From the NCBI RefSeq assembly GCF_025447595.1, contig NZ_JAOEJU010000001.1:310001-374000 (forward strand): a stretch of DNA of 64,000 nt, written 5' to 3'. How positions within the stretch are numbered: the stretch's first letter is position 1; each line of letters opens with the position of its first letter. The DNA is from Pseudomonas koreensis. GTDB lineage: Bacteria; Pseudomonadota; Gammaproteobacteria; Pseudomonadales; Pseudomonadaceae. A program made the position numbers and the translations under genes. Positions 8,113 through 16,297 of this stretch are shown in pieces. The notes under the pieces were generated by a model. That model worked only from the letters and a program-made list of their open reading frames with translations. It searched no databases and had not been told where the DNA came from.

Positions 8113-9042
8113 TCAGCGGGGCAGCATCAGCCAAGGCGCACCTTCGGCAAAAGCGCTCTCGATCCACTCCTTGAACGCCATAGTCGTCGCCGTATTGAAC
8201 CGCGCCGAAGGCCGCACCAGATAAACCCCGGTGTCAGCATCCAGTTGCCACTCGGGAAGCACCCGCACCAGACGCCCCTCGCGCAGGTCCTTGGTCATCA
8301 GCCAGTCGCCGCCGGCCAGAATCCCCACGCCCATGCGCGCGGCACACAGCTGCGCTTCGTTGTCGTTGCTGACCAGACGGCTGCGGACTTTGACGGTTTG
8401 TTTGTCATCGCCTCGAGTCAGGCGCCATTCGGGATACGAATGCAGCCCGGTGAACCCCAGGCAGTGATGAGCGGCAAGATCCGCCGGTATTTTCGGCTCG
8501 CCGTGCTGTTGAAGGTAGGAGGGCGCGGCACACAGGATTCGGCGGTGATCGCAGAGCTTTTTCGCCACCAGCCGATTGTCCGCCAGCTCGCCGATGCGGA
8601 TCGCCGCATCGAAACCTTCGGCGACGATATCGACAAAGCGCTCGGCATATTCAACTTCCAGCGCCACGTTCGGATGGGTCAAGGCAAACGCCGAAACGAT
8701 ATCGCCCAGCCACAGCCGCCCCATGGCGGCCGGCAGGGCAATGCGCAAACGCCCGCGAACCTCGGCGGCACCCTCGCGCGCATCCTGCTCCGCTTCGGCA
8801 ATCAGGCTGACCGCATGCCCGAACCGCGCCACCAACCGTTGGCCCTCATCGGTGAAGCGCAATTGCCGGGTGGTGCGCTCGATCAGCCGCACCCCCAGCC
8901 GCGACTCCAGCGCGCTGAGCCGTTTCGACAGCACCGAGGGATGGCGCTGCAACGTCCGGCCCGCCGCCGCAAACGAGCCGTGCTCGGCCAGGGCCAGCAG
9001 GGTGGCGACTTCATCGGCCTGACGGCTATCGAACAGATCCAT
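8113..9042 (-). CDS. LysR-family transcriptional regulator
   Basis: A 309-residue protein with an N-terminal winged helix-turn-helix (ATLLALAEHGSFAAAGRTLQRHPSVLSKRLSALESRLGVRLIERTTR, about 13-58) and a C-terminal substrate-binding domain (LRIALPAAMGRLWLGD onward). Length is usual for the family. It lies 36 nt downstream of the quinone oxidoreductase gene on the same strand, so the two are probably cotranscribed and the regulator may control that operon. Inducer unknown. Confidence 0.93.
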   Translation of the reverse strand: MDLFDSRQADEVATLLALAEHGSFAAAGRTLQRHPSVLSKRLSALESRLGVRLIERTTRQLRFTDEGQRLVARFGHAVSLIAEAEQDAREGAAEVRGRLRIALPAAMGRLWLGDIVSAFALTHPNVALEVEYAERFVDIVAEGFDAAIRIGELADNRLVAKKLCDHRRILCAAPSYLQQHGEPKIPADLAAHHCLGFTGLHSYPEWRLTRGDDKQTVKVRSRLVSNDNEAQLCAARMGVGILAGGDWLMTKDLREGRLVRVLPEWQLDADTGVYLVRPSARFNTATTMAFKEWIESAFAEGAPWLMLPR

Positions 9043-9078
9043 GCAACGACAACCCTCGTGGATGACGCGAAAAAGGAC

Positions 9079-10053
9079 TCAAGGCACCAGCACAACCGCC
9101 CCCGGCAAACCGCCCCGGTGCAGATCGGCATGGGCCCGGGCGGCGTCCGCCAGCGGATAACGACGCCCGACATTGGGCTGGATGATACCGGCGTCAATCG
9201 CTTGCAACACGTCCTTTGCACGCTGCTGGTATTCCTCCGGCGTGGCGGTGTGGGCGGCGAGGGACGGTCGGGTCAGGAACAACGAACCCTTGGCATTCAG
9301 GGTGCTGATCTCGACCGGCGCCGGCGCACCCGACGCCATGCCGAACGACACCAGCAACCCTCGCGGACGCAGGCAATTCAACGACGCCTCAAAAGACACC
9401 CGGCCAATCGGGTCGTACACCACATCCACTTTCTTGCCCTGAGTGAAGTCGCTCACCGCGTCGGCCAGCGTCGCCGCATCGAACACTAACACCTCATCAC
9501 AACCCGCCAACCTGGCGCGCTCGACACTCCCGGCGCTGGACACCACACCAATCACCAACGCCCCCAAATGCTTCGCCCACGGCACCATGATCTGCCCCAG
9601 CGCACCGGCCGCGCCGTAAATCAGCACCGTCGAACCCGGCCCGACCGGGTAGGTGGACTTGAGCAAATACTGCGCGGTAATGCCCTTGAACAGCACAGCC
9701 GCCGCGTCCTCGAAACTCAGACTGTCGGGGATCTTCACCAACCGATTGGCCGGGTAGAGGCGGGCGCTGGCATAGGCGCCGATGGGGCCCGTGGCATAAG
9801 CGACCCGGTCGCCGACGGCCACGTTCGTCACATCGGCCCCCACCGCCATAACCCGCCCGGCGCCCTCAAGCCCCAACCCGGAAGGCAACGCCAGCGGCGC
9901 GGCACCGGAACGTTGGCTCAAGTCGAGCGGGTTGACGCCAATGGCGAACTGCTCAAGCCAGACCTCACCGGGGCCGGGTGTTTGCGCGGTGGATTGCTCA
10001 AGCTGAATGACTTGAGGCTCACCGGTTTGGTGGATGACGGCGGTGGTGACCAT
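9079..10053 (-). CDS. NADPH:quinone oxidoreductase-type MDR protein
   Basis: A 324-residue medium-chain dehydrogenase/reductase of the zinc-free quinone oxidoreductase (QOR) type. It shows the GroES-like N-terminal domain (NPLDLSQRSG, LGLEGAGRVMAVG), the conserved region DAAAVLFKGITAQYLL, and the NADPH-binding motif of the Rossmann domain (VLIYGAAGALGQ). No structural zinc Cys cluster is seen. It likely reduces quinones or reactive carbonyls with NADPH. It is first of two genes, with a LysR regulator following. Confidence 0.92.
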   Translation of the reverse strand: MVTTAVIHQTGEPQVIQLEQSTAQTPGPGEVWLEQFAIGVNPLDLSQRSGAAPLALPSGLGLEGAGRVMAVGADVTNVAVGDRVAYATGPIGAYASARLYPANRLVKIPDSLSFEDAAAVLFKGITAQYLLKSTYPVGPGSTVLIYGAAGALGQIMVPWAKHLGALVIGVVSSAGSVERARLAGCDEVLVFDAATLADAVSDFTQGKKVDVVYDPIGRVSFEASLNCLRPRGLLVSFGMASGAPAPVEISTLNAKGSLFLTRPSLAAHTATPEEYQQRAKDVLQAIDAGIIQPNVGRRYPLADAARAHADLHRGGLPGAVVLVP

Positions 10054-10202
10054 GTTGAAGGCTCCCTTACGTTGATTGTGGGGAGAGTCTAAAGACCTGC
10101 GTGGGGAGCACTAGTTGGGTTGGTTGCAGTTCATATGTGCATTACTTGCAGTAATTGGATCAACGCACCATGGTTCGAATTCAAAGCCTTTTACTGAAAC
10201 GC

Positions 10203-10258
10203 AAACAGCCCGGGCCGACGCCCTTCGTAGTTAACGAGGGTGCCGGCCCGGGCTGTTT
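10203..10258. terminator. Strong bidirectional rho-independent terminator
   Basis: Arms 10203-10224 and 10237-10258 form a very stable GC-rich stem around CAGCCCGGGCCG, flanked by A and T runs on the two sides. It lies downstream of the DUF6124 gene on the minus strand. A second short hairpin (CTGTAG...CTACAG, 10319-10350) lies between it and that gene's stop codon. The rest of 10054-10360 shows no gene. Confidence 0.85.
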
Positions 10259-10360
10259 TGCATTCCATAACCTTGAGCCTCGCTTTTGCATGCAATAGCA
10301 GGGGACTCAACAAGTCGCGCTGTAGAAGCCGCCGCGAACGGCTACTACAGCCATCGCCGG

Positions 10361-10720
10361 TTACGCGACCTCGACGTGATCAAGCGCCTGATTCACCGCC
10401 AGCTCGGCAATCATCACCACCTGCGCAATACCGATCGCCGTCTTGCGATGCGACGGATCGAGCGTTGCCGCGAAATTGCTGAGCATCTCACTCGCTGCGC
10501 CCAGGTTTTCGCTGGCGTTGGCCAGTAGGCATTCGGTGTTGTACTTCGGATTGGCCAGGTACATCCGCTCGGGCTCGTTCAAGGACGACATGATCCCGGC
10601 GGCGGGGAAGAGGTAGTGATCCAGCGCGCGCTCGGCGGCGTCGTGGAGTTTTTTGGAGTTTGGGGATTCGTAAGGGGAGGTGGGGTCGGTTTCGGGTGGG
10701 TTGGGTGTTGGTTTGATCAT
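10361..10720 (-). CDS. DUF6124-family protein
   Basis: A 119-residue protein starting at ATG 10720 after GGAGTTTCACC. The opening MIKPTPNPPETDPTSPYES and the following KKLHDAAERALDHYL are hallmarks of the Pseudomonas DUF6124 family, whose function is unknown. The rest is mostly helical (NTECLLANASENLGAASEMLSNFAATLD). The frame stays open upstream to 10921 through the structured leader, but that part does not look like family sequence, so the internal ATG is preferred. A strong terminator follows. The leader suggests post-transcriptional control. Confidence 0.85.
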   Translation of the reverse strand: MIKPTPNPPETDPTSPYESPNSKKLHDAAERALDHYLFPAAGIMSSLNEPERMYLANPKYNTECLLANASENLGAASEMLSNFAATLDPSHRKTAIGIAQVVMIAELAVNQALDHVEVA

Positions 10721-10930
10721 GGTGAAACTCCTTGTGTCGTCATCAGGAGCCATCACCCACTCGCTACCAAACGTTGGGTGGTGGCCATACGCAGGTTGGT
10801 AGACCGGGACACAAGGAGACCGGCGCGCCCGAAGACGCCCTGTGCATGGCCACCATAAAACCGGGGCGATTGACCGCCGCGATGGTGAGCTCTGCATCTT
10901 GTGTTTGTCTCGGGCTACCAAACCCCATCA
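10721..10930 (-). promoter_or_regulatory. Structured 5' leader of the DUF6124 gene with competing stems
   Basis: The transcript (minus strand) can form stem B between 10924-10898 and 10815-10794 (GGTTTGGTAG...CTACCAACC plus CACAAG/CTTGTG). It can also form stem A of 10 bp between 10855-10846 and 10788-10779 (TGGTGGCCAT/ATGGCCACCA). The two interleave. A copy of the 5' arm of stem B (GTTTGGTAGC, 10772-10763) lies closer to the start codon and could replace it. This gives alternative folds typical of a regulatory leader. No known riboswitch class matches by eye. Confidence 0.5.
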
Positions 10931-10942
10931 CTGTTTTTCAGT

Positions 10943-11059
10943 GACCGGGAAACGATAAGACCCGCGTCGTAGACGCACAAGCCGGCGGATTCTGGCGTAG
11001 TCGTAGGCAATGGCGCAAGGCGTTGTAGCCTCGGGGAAGTTACGGCGGGTTGCTTTAAA
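10943..11059 (-). repeat. Recurrent 117-nt element, copy 1
   Basis: Aligns without gaps to 62215-62331 at roughly 75-80% identity. The best block is GCACAAGCCGGCGGATTCTGGCG and GTAGGCAATGGCGCAAGG. On the minus strand it lies 222 nt upstream of the DUF6124 start. Read as codons on that strand both copies give ATTPCAIAY..ARIRRLVRL, but no start codon precedes it in this copy. Nature unknown: RNA element, promoter region or remnant of a coding repeat. Confidence 0.7.
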
Positions 11060-11076
11060 CGGACCTGTTTAAGCGT

Positions 11077-11433
11077 TCAAAGCCTGGAGGAAATCTCCTT
11101 CCAGATGTAGCCGTAGTTGTATTGCAGCCAGCGAACCAACGCCTTATCAAACTGCCTGCGAAACCAATTGTTCTCCCTGGCAGCCAGCCTTTCCTCGATC
11201 ATTACCCTGAGCGAGTCTGGATCAAAGCCAGTCCATACCGGAGGCACAGCAGCCACAAGGTTGGTGAAGCACACCGGCGCGACCTCTGAATAAAGGATTT
11301 CGTAGAGCACATCTGGATCGATGCCTCTGACCTCCGCAGCTACATAGTCGTATTCGACCGGTAAATCGTTGAAAGGCCATGAGAGTGCGGATCTGATGTC
11401 GGTCAGCCGCGGTTCACTTAGAAAATGTCCCAA
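11077..11433 (-). CDS. DUF7079-like small protein
   Basis: A 118-residue protein with a TTG start at 11433 preceded by AGAAGG at 8 nt. Its pattern (ALSWPFNDLPVEYDYVAAEV, then LYEILYSEVAPVCFTNLV and PVWTGFDPDSL) resembles the DUF7079 family, small cytoplasmic proteins of unknown function. It sits at the left edge of an AT-rich accessory stretch that carries the TrlF-like ATPase on the opposite strand. An immunity or accessory role is possible but not shown by the sequence. Confidence 0.7.
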   Translation of the reverse strand: MGHFLSEPRLTDIRSALSWPFNDLPVEYDYVAAEVRGIDPDVLYEILYSEVAPVCFTNLVAAVPPVWTGFDPDSLRVMIEERLAARENNWFRRQFDKALVRWLQYNYGYIWKEISSRL

Positions 11434-11958
11434 TACAAAAACCTTCTGCTTCGCGTCCAGCGTATGGCGTGTATGCGTTTTGATGGTACTGAGCTATACC
11501 TCAATGACCACATTGCCTAGGAGATGACCATGAGTAAAGACCGAGATAGAACTTTCTCCGGACGGAATTAGGGGACTTGGGGAAGTAAGAGCAATGACAC
11601 GGAGCGCGTCGAGCGTGCGCAGTACTTGAATTGACCTCCCCGAAAAACTTTCGCGAAATTTTCAAGAGTCAGGGCGAAGTCGAATTGAAAACAACATGTC
11701 GATGGATGAACTCTCGACGAAGACATGATCGCTCCAAGTGATGATTGAAGCTCGGCGAAGTTAATCTCTAATAAGGACTTTGGTTTTGAAGATAAGTAAT
11801 AGGTTCTGTTCTAGAGAGAGGCTTGATCGGTTTTTAGGTTGGTTGTTGCTCGCGATAAGTTAACGTGGTCTAGATGTTGATTGGAGATCTGGGCGCTTGG
11901 TTATAGCTGAATTTAAATTAGACTTACTTATATGTGGTTTTAATTTTGGAGCGTGGCG
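11434..11958. other. AT-rich intergenic region upstream of the TrlF-like gene
   Basis: About 525 nt without a credible frame on either strand. Base composition falls from the genome-typical level on the left to clearly AT-rich on the right (11760-11958). The change marks the left boundary of the transferred segment and must hold the promoter of the ATPase gene. I found no integrase, tRNA or clear direct repeat at the edge. Confidence 0.6.
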
Positions 11959-14622
11959 ATGATAGGTTCAGTTTGGAATAAGTGGGATCTTCACTTGCAC
12001 TCACCGCTAACTAATCTAAATAATAACTATAAGAATGTGAGCATTGATGATTTCGCAAGAAAAATTAAAGAGAAAGAACTGGCTCTTGTGGGGGTTACCA
12101 ACTATTTTTATTTTAAGGAAGATGAGTTGGAGAAGGTTGGAGATGCTCTATCTAGAGTAGGTTCGCGAGCAACGGTCTTGGGGAATGTTGAGTTAAGAAT
12201 AAATCAGCCAAATAAAGATGGTGAGTGGATAAATATACATATAATATTTTCTGAGCATGTTGCTACAAGAACTATTAATCACCTTCTGTCAAAGCTAGTT
12301 GTTACCAATACGACAGAAGATGGAAAAGCGATTTGGTGTTCAGAAGAATCTTTCAACTCCAGTCGCTTAGACGCTGGCCAAATCGTGGTTGATCCGCAAG
12401 CCGTTATTCAGCATTTAGAAAATAGCCTGACAGTTGGAAAGGATTTTATCGTTGCGATGTGCCCAAATGGTTATGGTGGATTTCAGCCAAATAAAAATGA
12501 AGGTAGATCCGTAGCCGTCGCCCTTGAAATAGATAAATTCAGTAAGATAATCTTTGGTCGACCCAAGGATCGTGATTTCTTTTTGTTAACAACTCGCTTC
12601 CCAAATGCACCCGCAAAACCGGTTTTTACATGTTCTGATGCCCACTCAATAGATCAAATCGGGGAGAAATTTACCTGGGTAAAAGCGAAGCCAAATTTCC
12701 AAGGTCTACGTCAAACGATATTTGAGCCGGCCGATAGGGTTCAGCAGACAGATGATTTCATCGATAGGAGTTTCGTTAAGCCATATTTTAGTAATATTTC
12801 GATTGAGGGGAAAATATTTGAAGGTGGAGAGATAAGTTTTTCTGAACAGAATATTCCGTTAAATCCCAATATGGTGGCAATTATCGGCGGTCGAGGTACG
12901 GGTAAGAGTTTACTTCTTGATGCGATTTTTTCTAGATTGGGTAACTGCCAAGGGACGGATAGAGTAAGGAATGTCAAGGTGGAGAAACTATCAATAACCC
13001 TGAATCAGGGAGGGGGTGATGGGGCTGAAATCGAATTTAACGACTTGTCGGAAGACTCTTACTCATATTTGCACGTGTCCCAAGGGAATATACATAGCTT
13101 CAGTAAAGATCCTGCTGCATTAAGTGACGAGATAAAGAGGATGTTAGGCATAAGGTTCAAACCTTACGACCCAATCGCTACGCAGGAACTTACACAGAAT
13201 CTTGGTGAGTATCGAGCTTTTGTTGAGTATTGGAAAGCTAAGGACCAAAACGGCGCGCAGATCAATACGCCACGATACCAAAATGAAATAATTGAGAAAA
13301 ACACGCAACTAATCAGTACTCTAACTAATCCGCAAAATCATGCATTGATTGAGCGGTATCAAGCCAATTCCAGTACTATAAATGAGAAAAAAGCTTTTAC
13401 CGGCAGGTCGTTGGAAATACTATCAGAGGTTAAGCGCTCTATCGAGCAGCTTAATTTGAGAGTGTCCGAGTATAATGGATATCGTGATTCGCTGAAAAAA
13501 ATGCCGCACATAGTTGTGGATGAAATAATCCAAGTGATAGCTCTTAATATTGGGAGTGCGGATGCGCATATATTGGAGCTGGAAAGGGATAATAATGACA
13601 TACGGGCCGAATTTGCGAGCCAAGGTATAAATCAAGATATATCATCGCTGTTGCATAAGGTGGCGGATTCTCAGTTCGCAATTGATCAAGCAAAAAACAA
13701 AATTACTGAGATTGATTCGAAAACATCCGAATATCGCAATTATGTCGCGAGAAGGGGGGAGTTGGCCGGAAAGTATAATTCGTACGTTGAAAATACTCGT
13801 CTAGAGATTGATAGTGCTTTTGGTCTTTTGCAACAGCAAAATCCAGCCTGGAATGAGGAGCAAAATAATCTTGTCCAGCATATATTGAAAGATATAAATA
13901 TAATTGGTAGGACCGTTTTTGATATCGCCTCTTTTTATTCTGGACTTGAGCGTTGCATAAATCGGGGGAAATTTCGAAGCTCTGGTGAGCAAACCTCGCT
14001 GGATAAGTTGGTGGCTACTTTTGGCGTAAGAGATAAAGAAGATTTTTTTCGACTCCTTTCTGGTCAAAAAATTATCAATATAGAAGGAGCGCTAATTTCG
14101 GCGGAGGAGTTTTTTTGGAAGGATGAGTTTTTTAATCAAGGAGGAAGGTATGAGTTGATAAATTATCTATTTTCTCCTGGAAGTATTAAGGATTATTTAT
14201 ACGTTAATGCTGATTTTACATACAAGGGGAAGCCTGTGAGCAAGCTTTCTGTGGGGCAGCGAGGTACGTTCTATGTGTGTCTTAAGCTTGCTACAGATCC
14301 ATTTGGAAGCCCTTTTATATTCGATCAGCCAGAGGATGATCTTGATAATGAGTTTATTGTAAGTCAGTTGGTGCCTCTGTTTAATACGATTAAAAAATAC
14401 CGTCAGGTGATTATAGTTACTCATAATGCTAATTTGGTTGTTAACTCAGATGCAGAGCAAGTTATCGTGGCTGATAATGATGGTGACTTGATATCCTACT
14501 CCGGCGGCGCTTTGGAAGAAGGAGATGTGAGGACTGGAGTAGGGGTTAGGTCAAAAATATGTTCTATTCTTGAAGGTGGTCATGTGGCTTTTGAAAGGAG
14601 AGAGCAGAAATATGGAATATAA
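11959..14622 (+). CDS. TrlF-like protein: N-terminal PHP domain fused to SMC/AAA-type ATPase
   Basis: 887 residues from ATG 11959; GGAG 7 nt upstream makes this start better than GTG 11953. The N-terminal 230 residues form a PHP phosphoesterase-like domain: DLHLH (H12, H14), ELRIN (E78) and CSDAHS (D227, H229). The second motif reads TNYF (N48), so an expected Asp is missing. The ATPase follows: Walker A GGRGTGKS (310-317), a long helical and probably coiled-coil stretch (about 400-640), signature LSVGQ (763-767), Walker B FIFDQPEDD (D789 region) and H-loop VTHN (H822). The layout matches TrlF-family AAA-like ATPases and is reminiscent of OLD/PtuA-type defence ATPases. The gene is far more AT-rich than its surroundings. 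Probable role, inferred: nucleic-acid sensing or processing in phage or plasmid defence. Confidence 0.88.
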   Translation: MIGSVWNKWDLHLHSPLTNLNNNYKNVSIDDFARKIKEKELALVGVTNYFYFKEDELEKVGDALSRVGSRATVLGNVELRINQPNKDGEWINIHIIFSEHVATRTINHLLSKLVVTNTTEDGKAIWCSEESFNSSRLDAGQIVVDPQAVIQHLENSLTVGKDFIVAMCPNGYGGFQPNKNEGRSVAVALEIDKFSKIIFGRPKDRDFFLLTTRFPNAPAKPVFTCSDAHSIDQIGEKFTWVKAKPNFQGLRQTIFEPADRVQQTDDFIDRSFVKPYFSNISIEGKIFEGGEISFSEQNIPLNPNMVAIIGGRGTGKSLLLDAIFSRLGNCQGTDRVRNVKVEKLSITLNQGGGDGAEIEFNDLSEDSYSYLHVSQGNIHSFSKDPAALSDEIKRMLGIRFKPYDPIATQELTQNLGEYRAFVEYWKAKDQNGAQINTPRYQNEIIEKNTQLISTLTNPQNHALIERYQANSSTINEKKAFTGRSLEILSEVKRSIEQLNLRVSEYNGYRDSLKKMPHIVVDEIIQVIALNIGSADAHILELERDNNDIRAEFASQGINQDISSLLHKVADSQFAIDQAKNKITEIDSKTSEYRNYVARRGELAGKYNSYVENTRLEIDSAFGLLQQQNPAWNEEQNNLVQHILKDINIIGRTVFDIASFYSGLERCINRGKFRSSGEQTSLDKLVATFGVRDKEDFFRLLSGQKIINIEGALISAEEFFWKDEFFNQGGRYELINYLFSPGSIKDYLYVNADFTYKGKPVSKLSVGQRGTFYVCLKLATDPFGSPFIFDQPEDDLDNEFIVSQLVPLFNTIKKYRQVIIVTHNANLVVNSDAEQVIVADNDGDLISYSGGALEEGDVRTGVGVRSKICSILEGGHVAFERREQKYGI

Positions 14623-14798
14623 AATCGATATGGCAAAAGAAAAAAACTGATTTGAGAGTGTTTAGAGGGGCTGATTTATTTTTAATGCAGTGATTATGAA
14701 GGTAAATCAGTTCCTTTGTTTGCTCATTAGCTGCTACTAATTTATCTGGTGTCGAGCTTCAGTTGTAGAAAATAAAACGCGAAATTTTGAGCAGGTTG

Positions 14799-15374
14799 TT
14801 AAGCTTTGTCTAATGCAGATCTGACAGCACGAGAGAAACACTCCATAGCTTTCTTGTCTGTCGTCAATGCCTCTCTCAAACCACGGGAAATTTCTAACTG
14901 AAGGCCTTTCTCTTTGATCCCACGATTACAAATATTGTTTTTTTCGCGCCCTTGAAGATTCGGATTTTTATTCCAGTCTGCGACGAAGCCACCAGCCCTA
15001 AGGTGGCAGATCAGTGATACGCAGAGTTGTTCTTCTAATCCCCCAACGTTTACGAAGTGGTCACTCCCTTTTTGGCCGTGAAACGTTACAACCATCTGAG
15101 CAGATTGCGCAATATCGAGTCCTTTCGGCTCGTCAAAGCGTGAGCTAGTGATATGTAAGTCTGTATTGTTGTCCGGCTTGCAACCTTCGAATAAATAATA
15201 GGTGAGATCCTCTCCTGCGACACTCAAGCATATTTCTGATGTTCCAAACTCGATTTTTCCGGCGTGAGGAGCGATTAAAGCTATTGCACTATTCCGTTGT
15301 CTAACGACGATTCGGTAGGCCTCATCGGACTCTGATCCTGAAAGGGCTGCAAAATTGACGTACTTGTCGGACAT
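14799..15374 (-). CDS. Poly-gamma-glutamate hydrolase-like protein (PghP/DUF867 type)
   Basis: A 191-residue protein. The motifs ALIAPHAGKIEFGTSEI (His and Glu zinc ligands), DLHITSSRFDEP and VVTFHGQKG, followed by VGGL, fit the zinc-dependent poly-gamma-glutamate hydrolase family first known from Bacillus phage PghP. Such enzymes cut gamma-glutamyl bonds in a carboxypeptidase-like fold. No signal peptide is seen, so its substrate in this cell is unclear. It lies in the same AT-richer stretch as the TrlF-like gene but on the opposite strand, convergent with it. Could be a phage-derived cargo gene. Confidence 0.8.
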   Translation of the reverse strand: MSDKYVNFAALSGSESDEAYRIVVRQRNSAIALIAPHAGKIEFGTSEICLSVAGEDLTYYLFEGCKPDNNTDLHITSSRFDEPKGLDIAQSAQMVVTFHGQKGSDHFVNVGGLEEQLCVSLICHLRAGGFVADWNKNPNLQGREKNNICNRGIKEKGLQLEISRGLREALTTDKKAMECFSRAVRSALDKA

Positions 15375-15529
15375 AGGTTCGGCTCCCTGGGCGGACTAAG
15401 GTCGTCTCAGCAGTCTAGCCACTATCTTGCTTTCTACCGAACTGGCTCCGATCTCACACATCTCGAACGCGGCTTGTAGCAGTAAACAATCGTGGTAGAG
15501 CATCTGCGTTCGGTGGAGCCAGTAATAAC

Positions 15530-16297
15530 CTAAGCCTTAACCCACCGCCCCCGACTCCAAGCACTCAACGAATCCACCCCCCAAACCAAAATCAGCATAG
15601 CCAAAATCACCGTCCCCGCCTGCGCCTCCTGAAACAAACTCAAGCTCACATACAACATCTGCCCCAACCCCCCAGCCCCGACAAACCCCAGCACGCTGGC
15701 CATCCGAATATTGTTCTCCCACCGATACAAACAGTACGCCAGCAACTGCGGCGCCAGGTTCGGCAGCGTGCCGTAGCAGAACGCCGTCACCGGATTCCCC
15801 CCTTGCAACCGAATCGCATCCGCCGGCTCCGGCGGCGTGTTCTCCAGCGCTTCAGCAAACAACCGTCCCAATACGCCCGTGGTGTGCAGGGCTAGGGCCA
15901 GTGTCCCGGCATTCGGCCCAAGCCCAGCCGCAAGCACCATCAACGCAGCCCACACCAATTCAGGAATCGCGCGCAGGGCATTGAGCAGCAGGCGCGCAGC
16001 ACTCTGAAAAAACCACCCAAACCGGCCAGCGGCGGGAAGCGCCAATAACAGCCCCAACACGGCAGCAAGCAGGGTGCCCAGCGCAGACATGGCCAGCGTT
16101 TCCATCGACCCGCGCAAGATGGCGCTTAGGTAGTCAGCGCTGAAGTCAGGGCTGAGAAAACGCGCCACATACAGGCCCATCTGTTTCAGGCTGGTAGGGC
16201 TGCCAAGTTCTTCAAGATCGAGGCCGAGGTAGGCGAACGAGGCGATAACGGCTGCAACGATGGCGAGAATCAGCAACGGATTGATCAGGCGTTTCAT
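15530..16297 (-). CDS. ABC transporter permease, PhnE type (second permease)
   Basis: 255 residues from ATG 16297, overlapping the previous gene's stop by 4 nt (ATGA). Several hydrophobic segments and the cytoplasmic coupling loop [24 protein letters not shown] are seen, which is the EAA-type signature of phosphonate-family permeases. Last gene of the four-gene ABC importer operon (binding protein, ATPase, permease, permease). It likely pairs with the preceding permease to form the membrane channel. The binding protein suggests phosphonate- or selenate-like oxyanions. Confidence 0.92.
   Translation of the reverse strand: MKRLINPLLILAIVAAVIASFAYLGLDLEELGSPTSLKQMGLYVARFLSPDFSADYLSAILRGSMETLAMSALGTLLAAVLGLLLALPAAGRFGWFFQSAARLLLNALRAIPELVWAALMVLAAGLGPNAGTLALALHTTGVLGRLFAEALENTPPEPADAIRLQGGNPVTAFCYGTLPNLAPQLLAYCLYRWENNIRMASVLGFVGAGGLGQMLYVSLSLFQEAQAGTVILAMLILVWGVDSLSAWSRGRWVKA

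Noticed and set aside
7954..9489. Plus-strand frame of 511 codons starting in the palindromic repeats
   Set aside because: Runs antisense through the LysR and quinone oxidoreductase genes; no recognisable domain.
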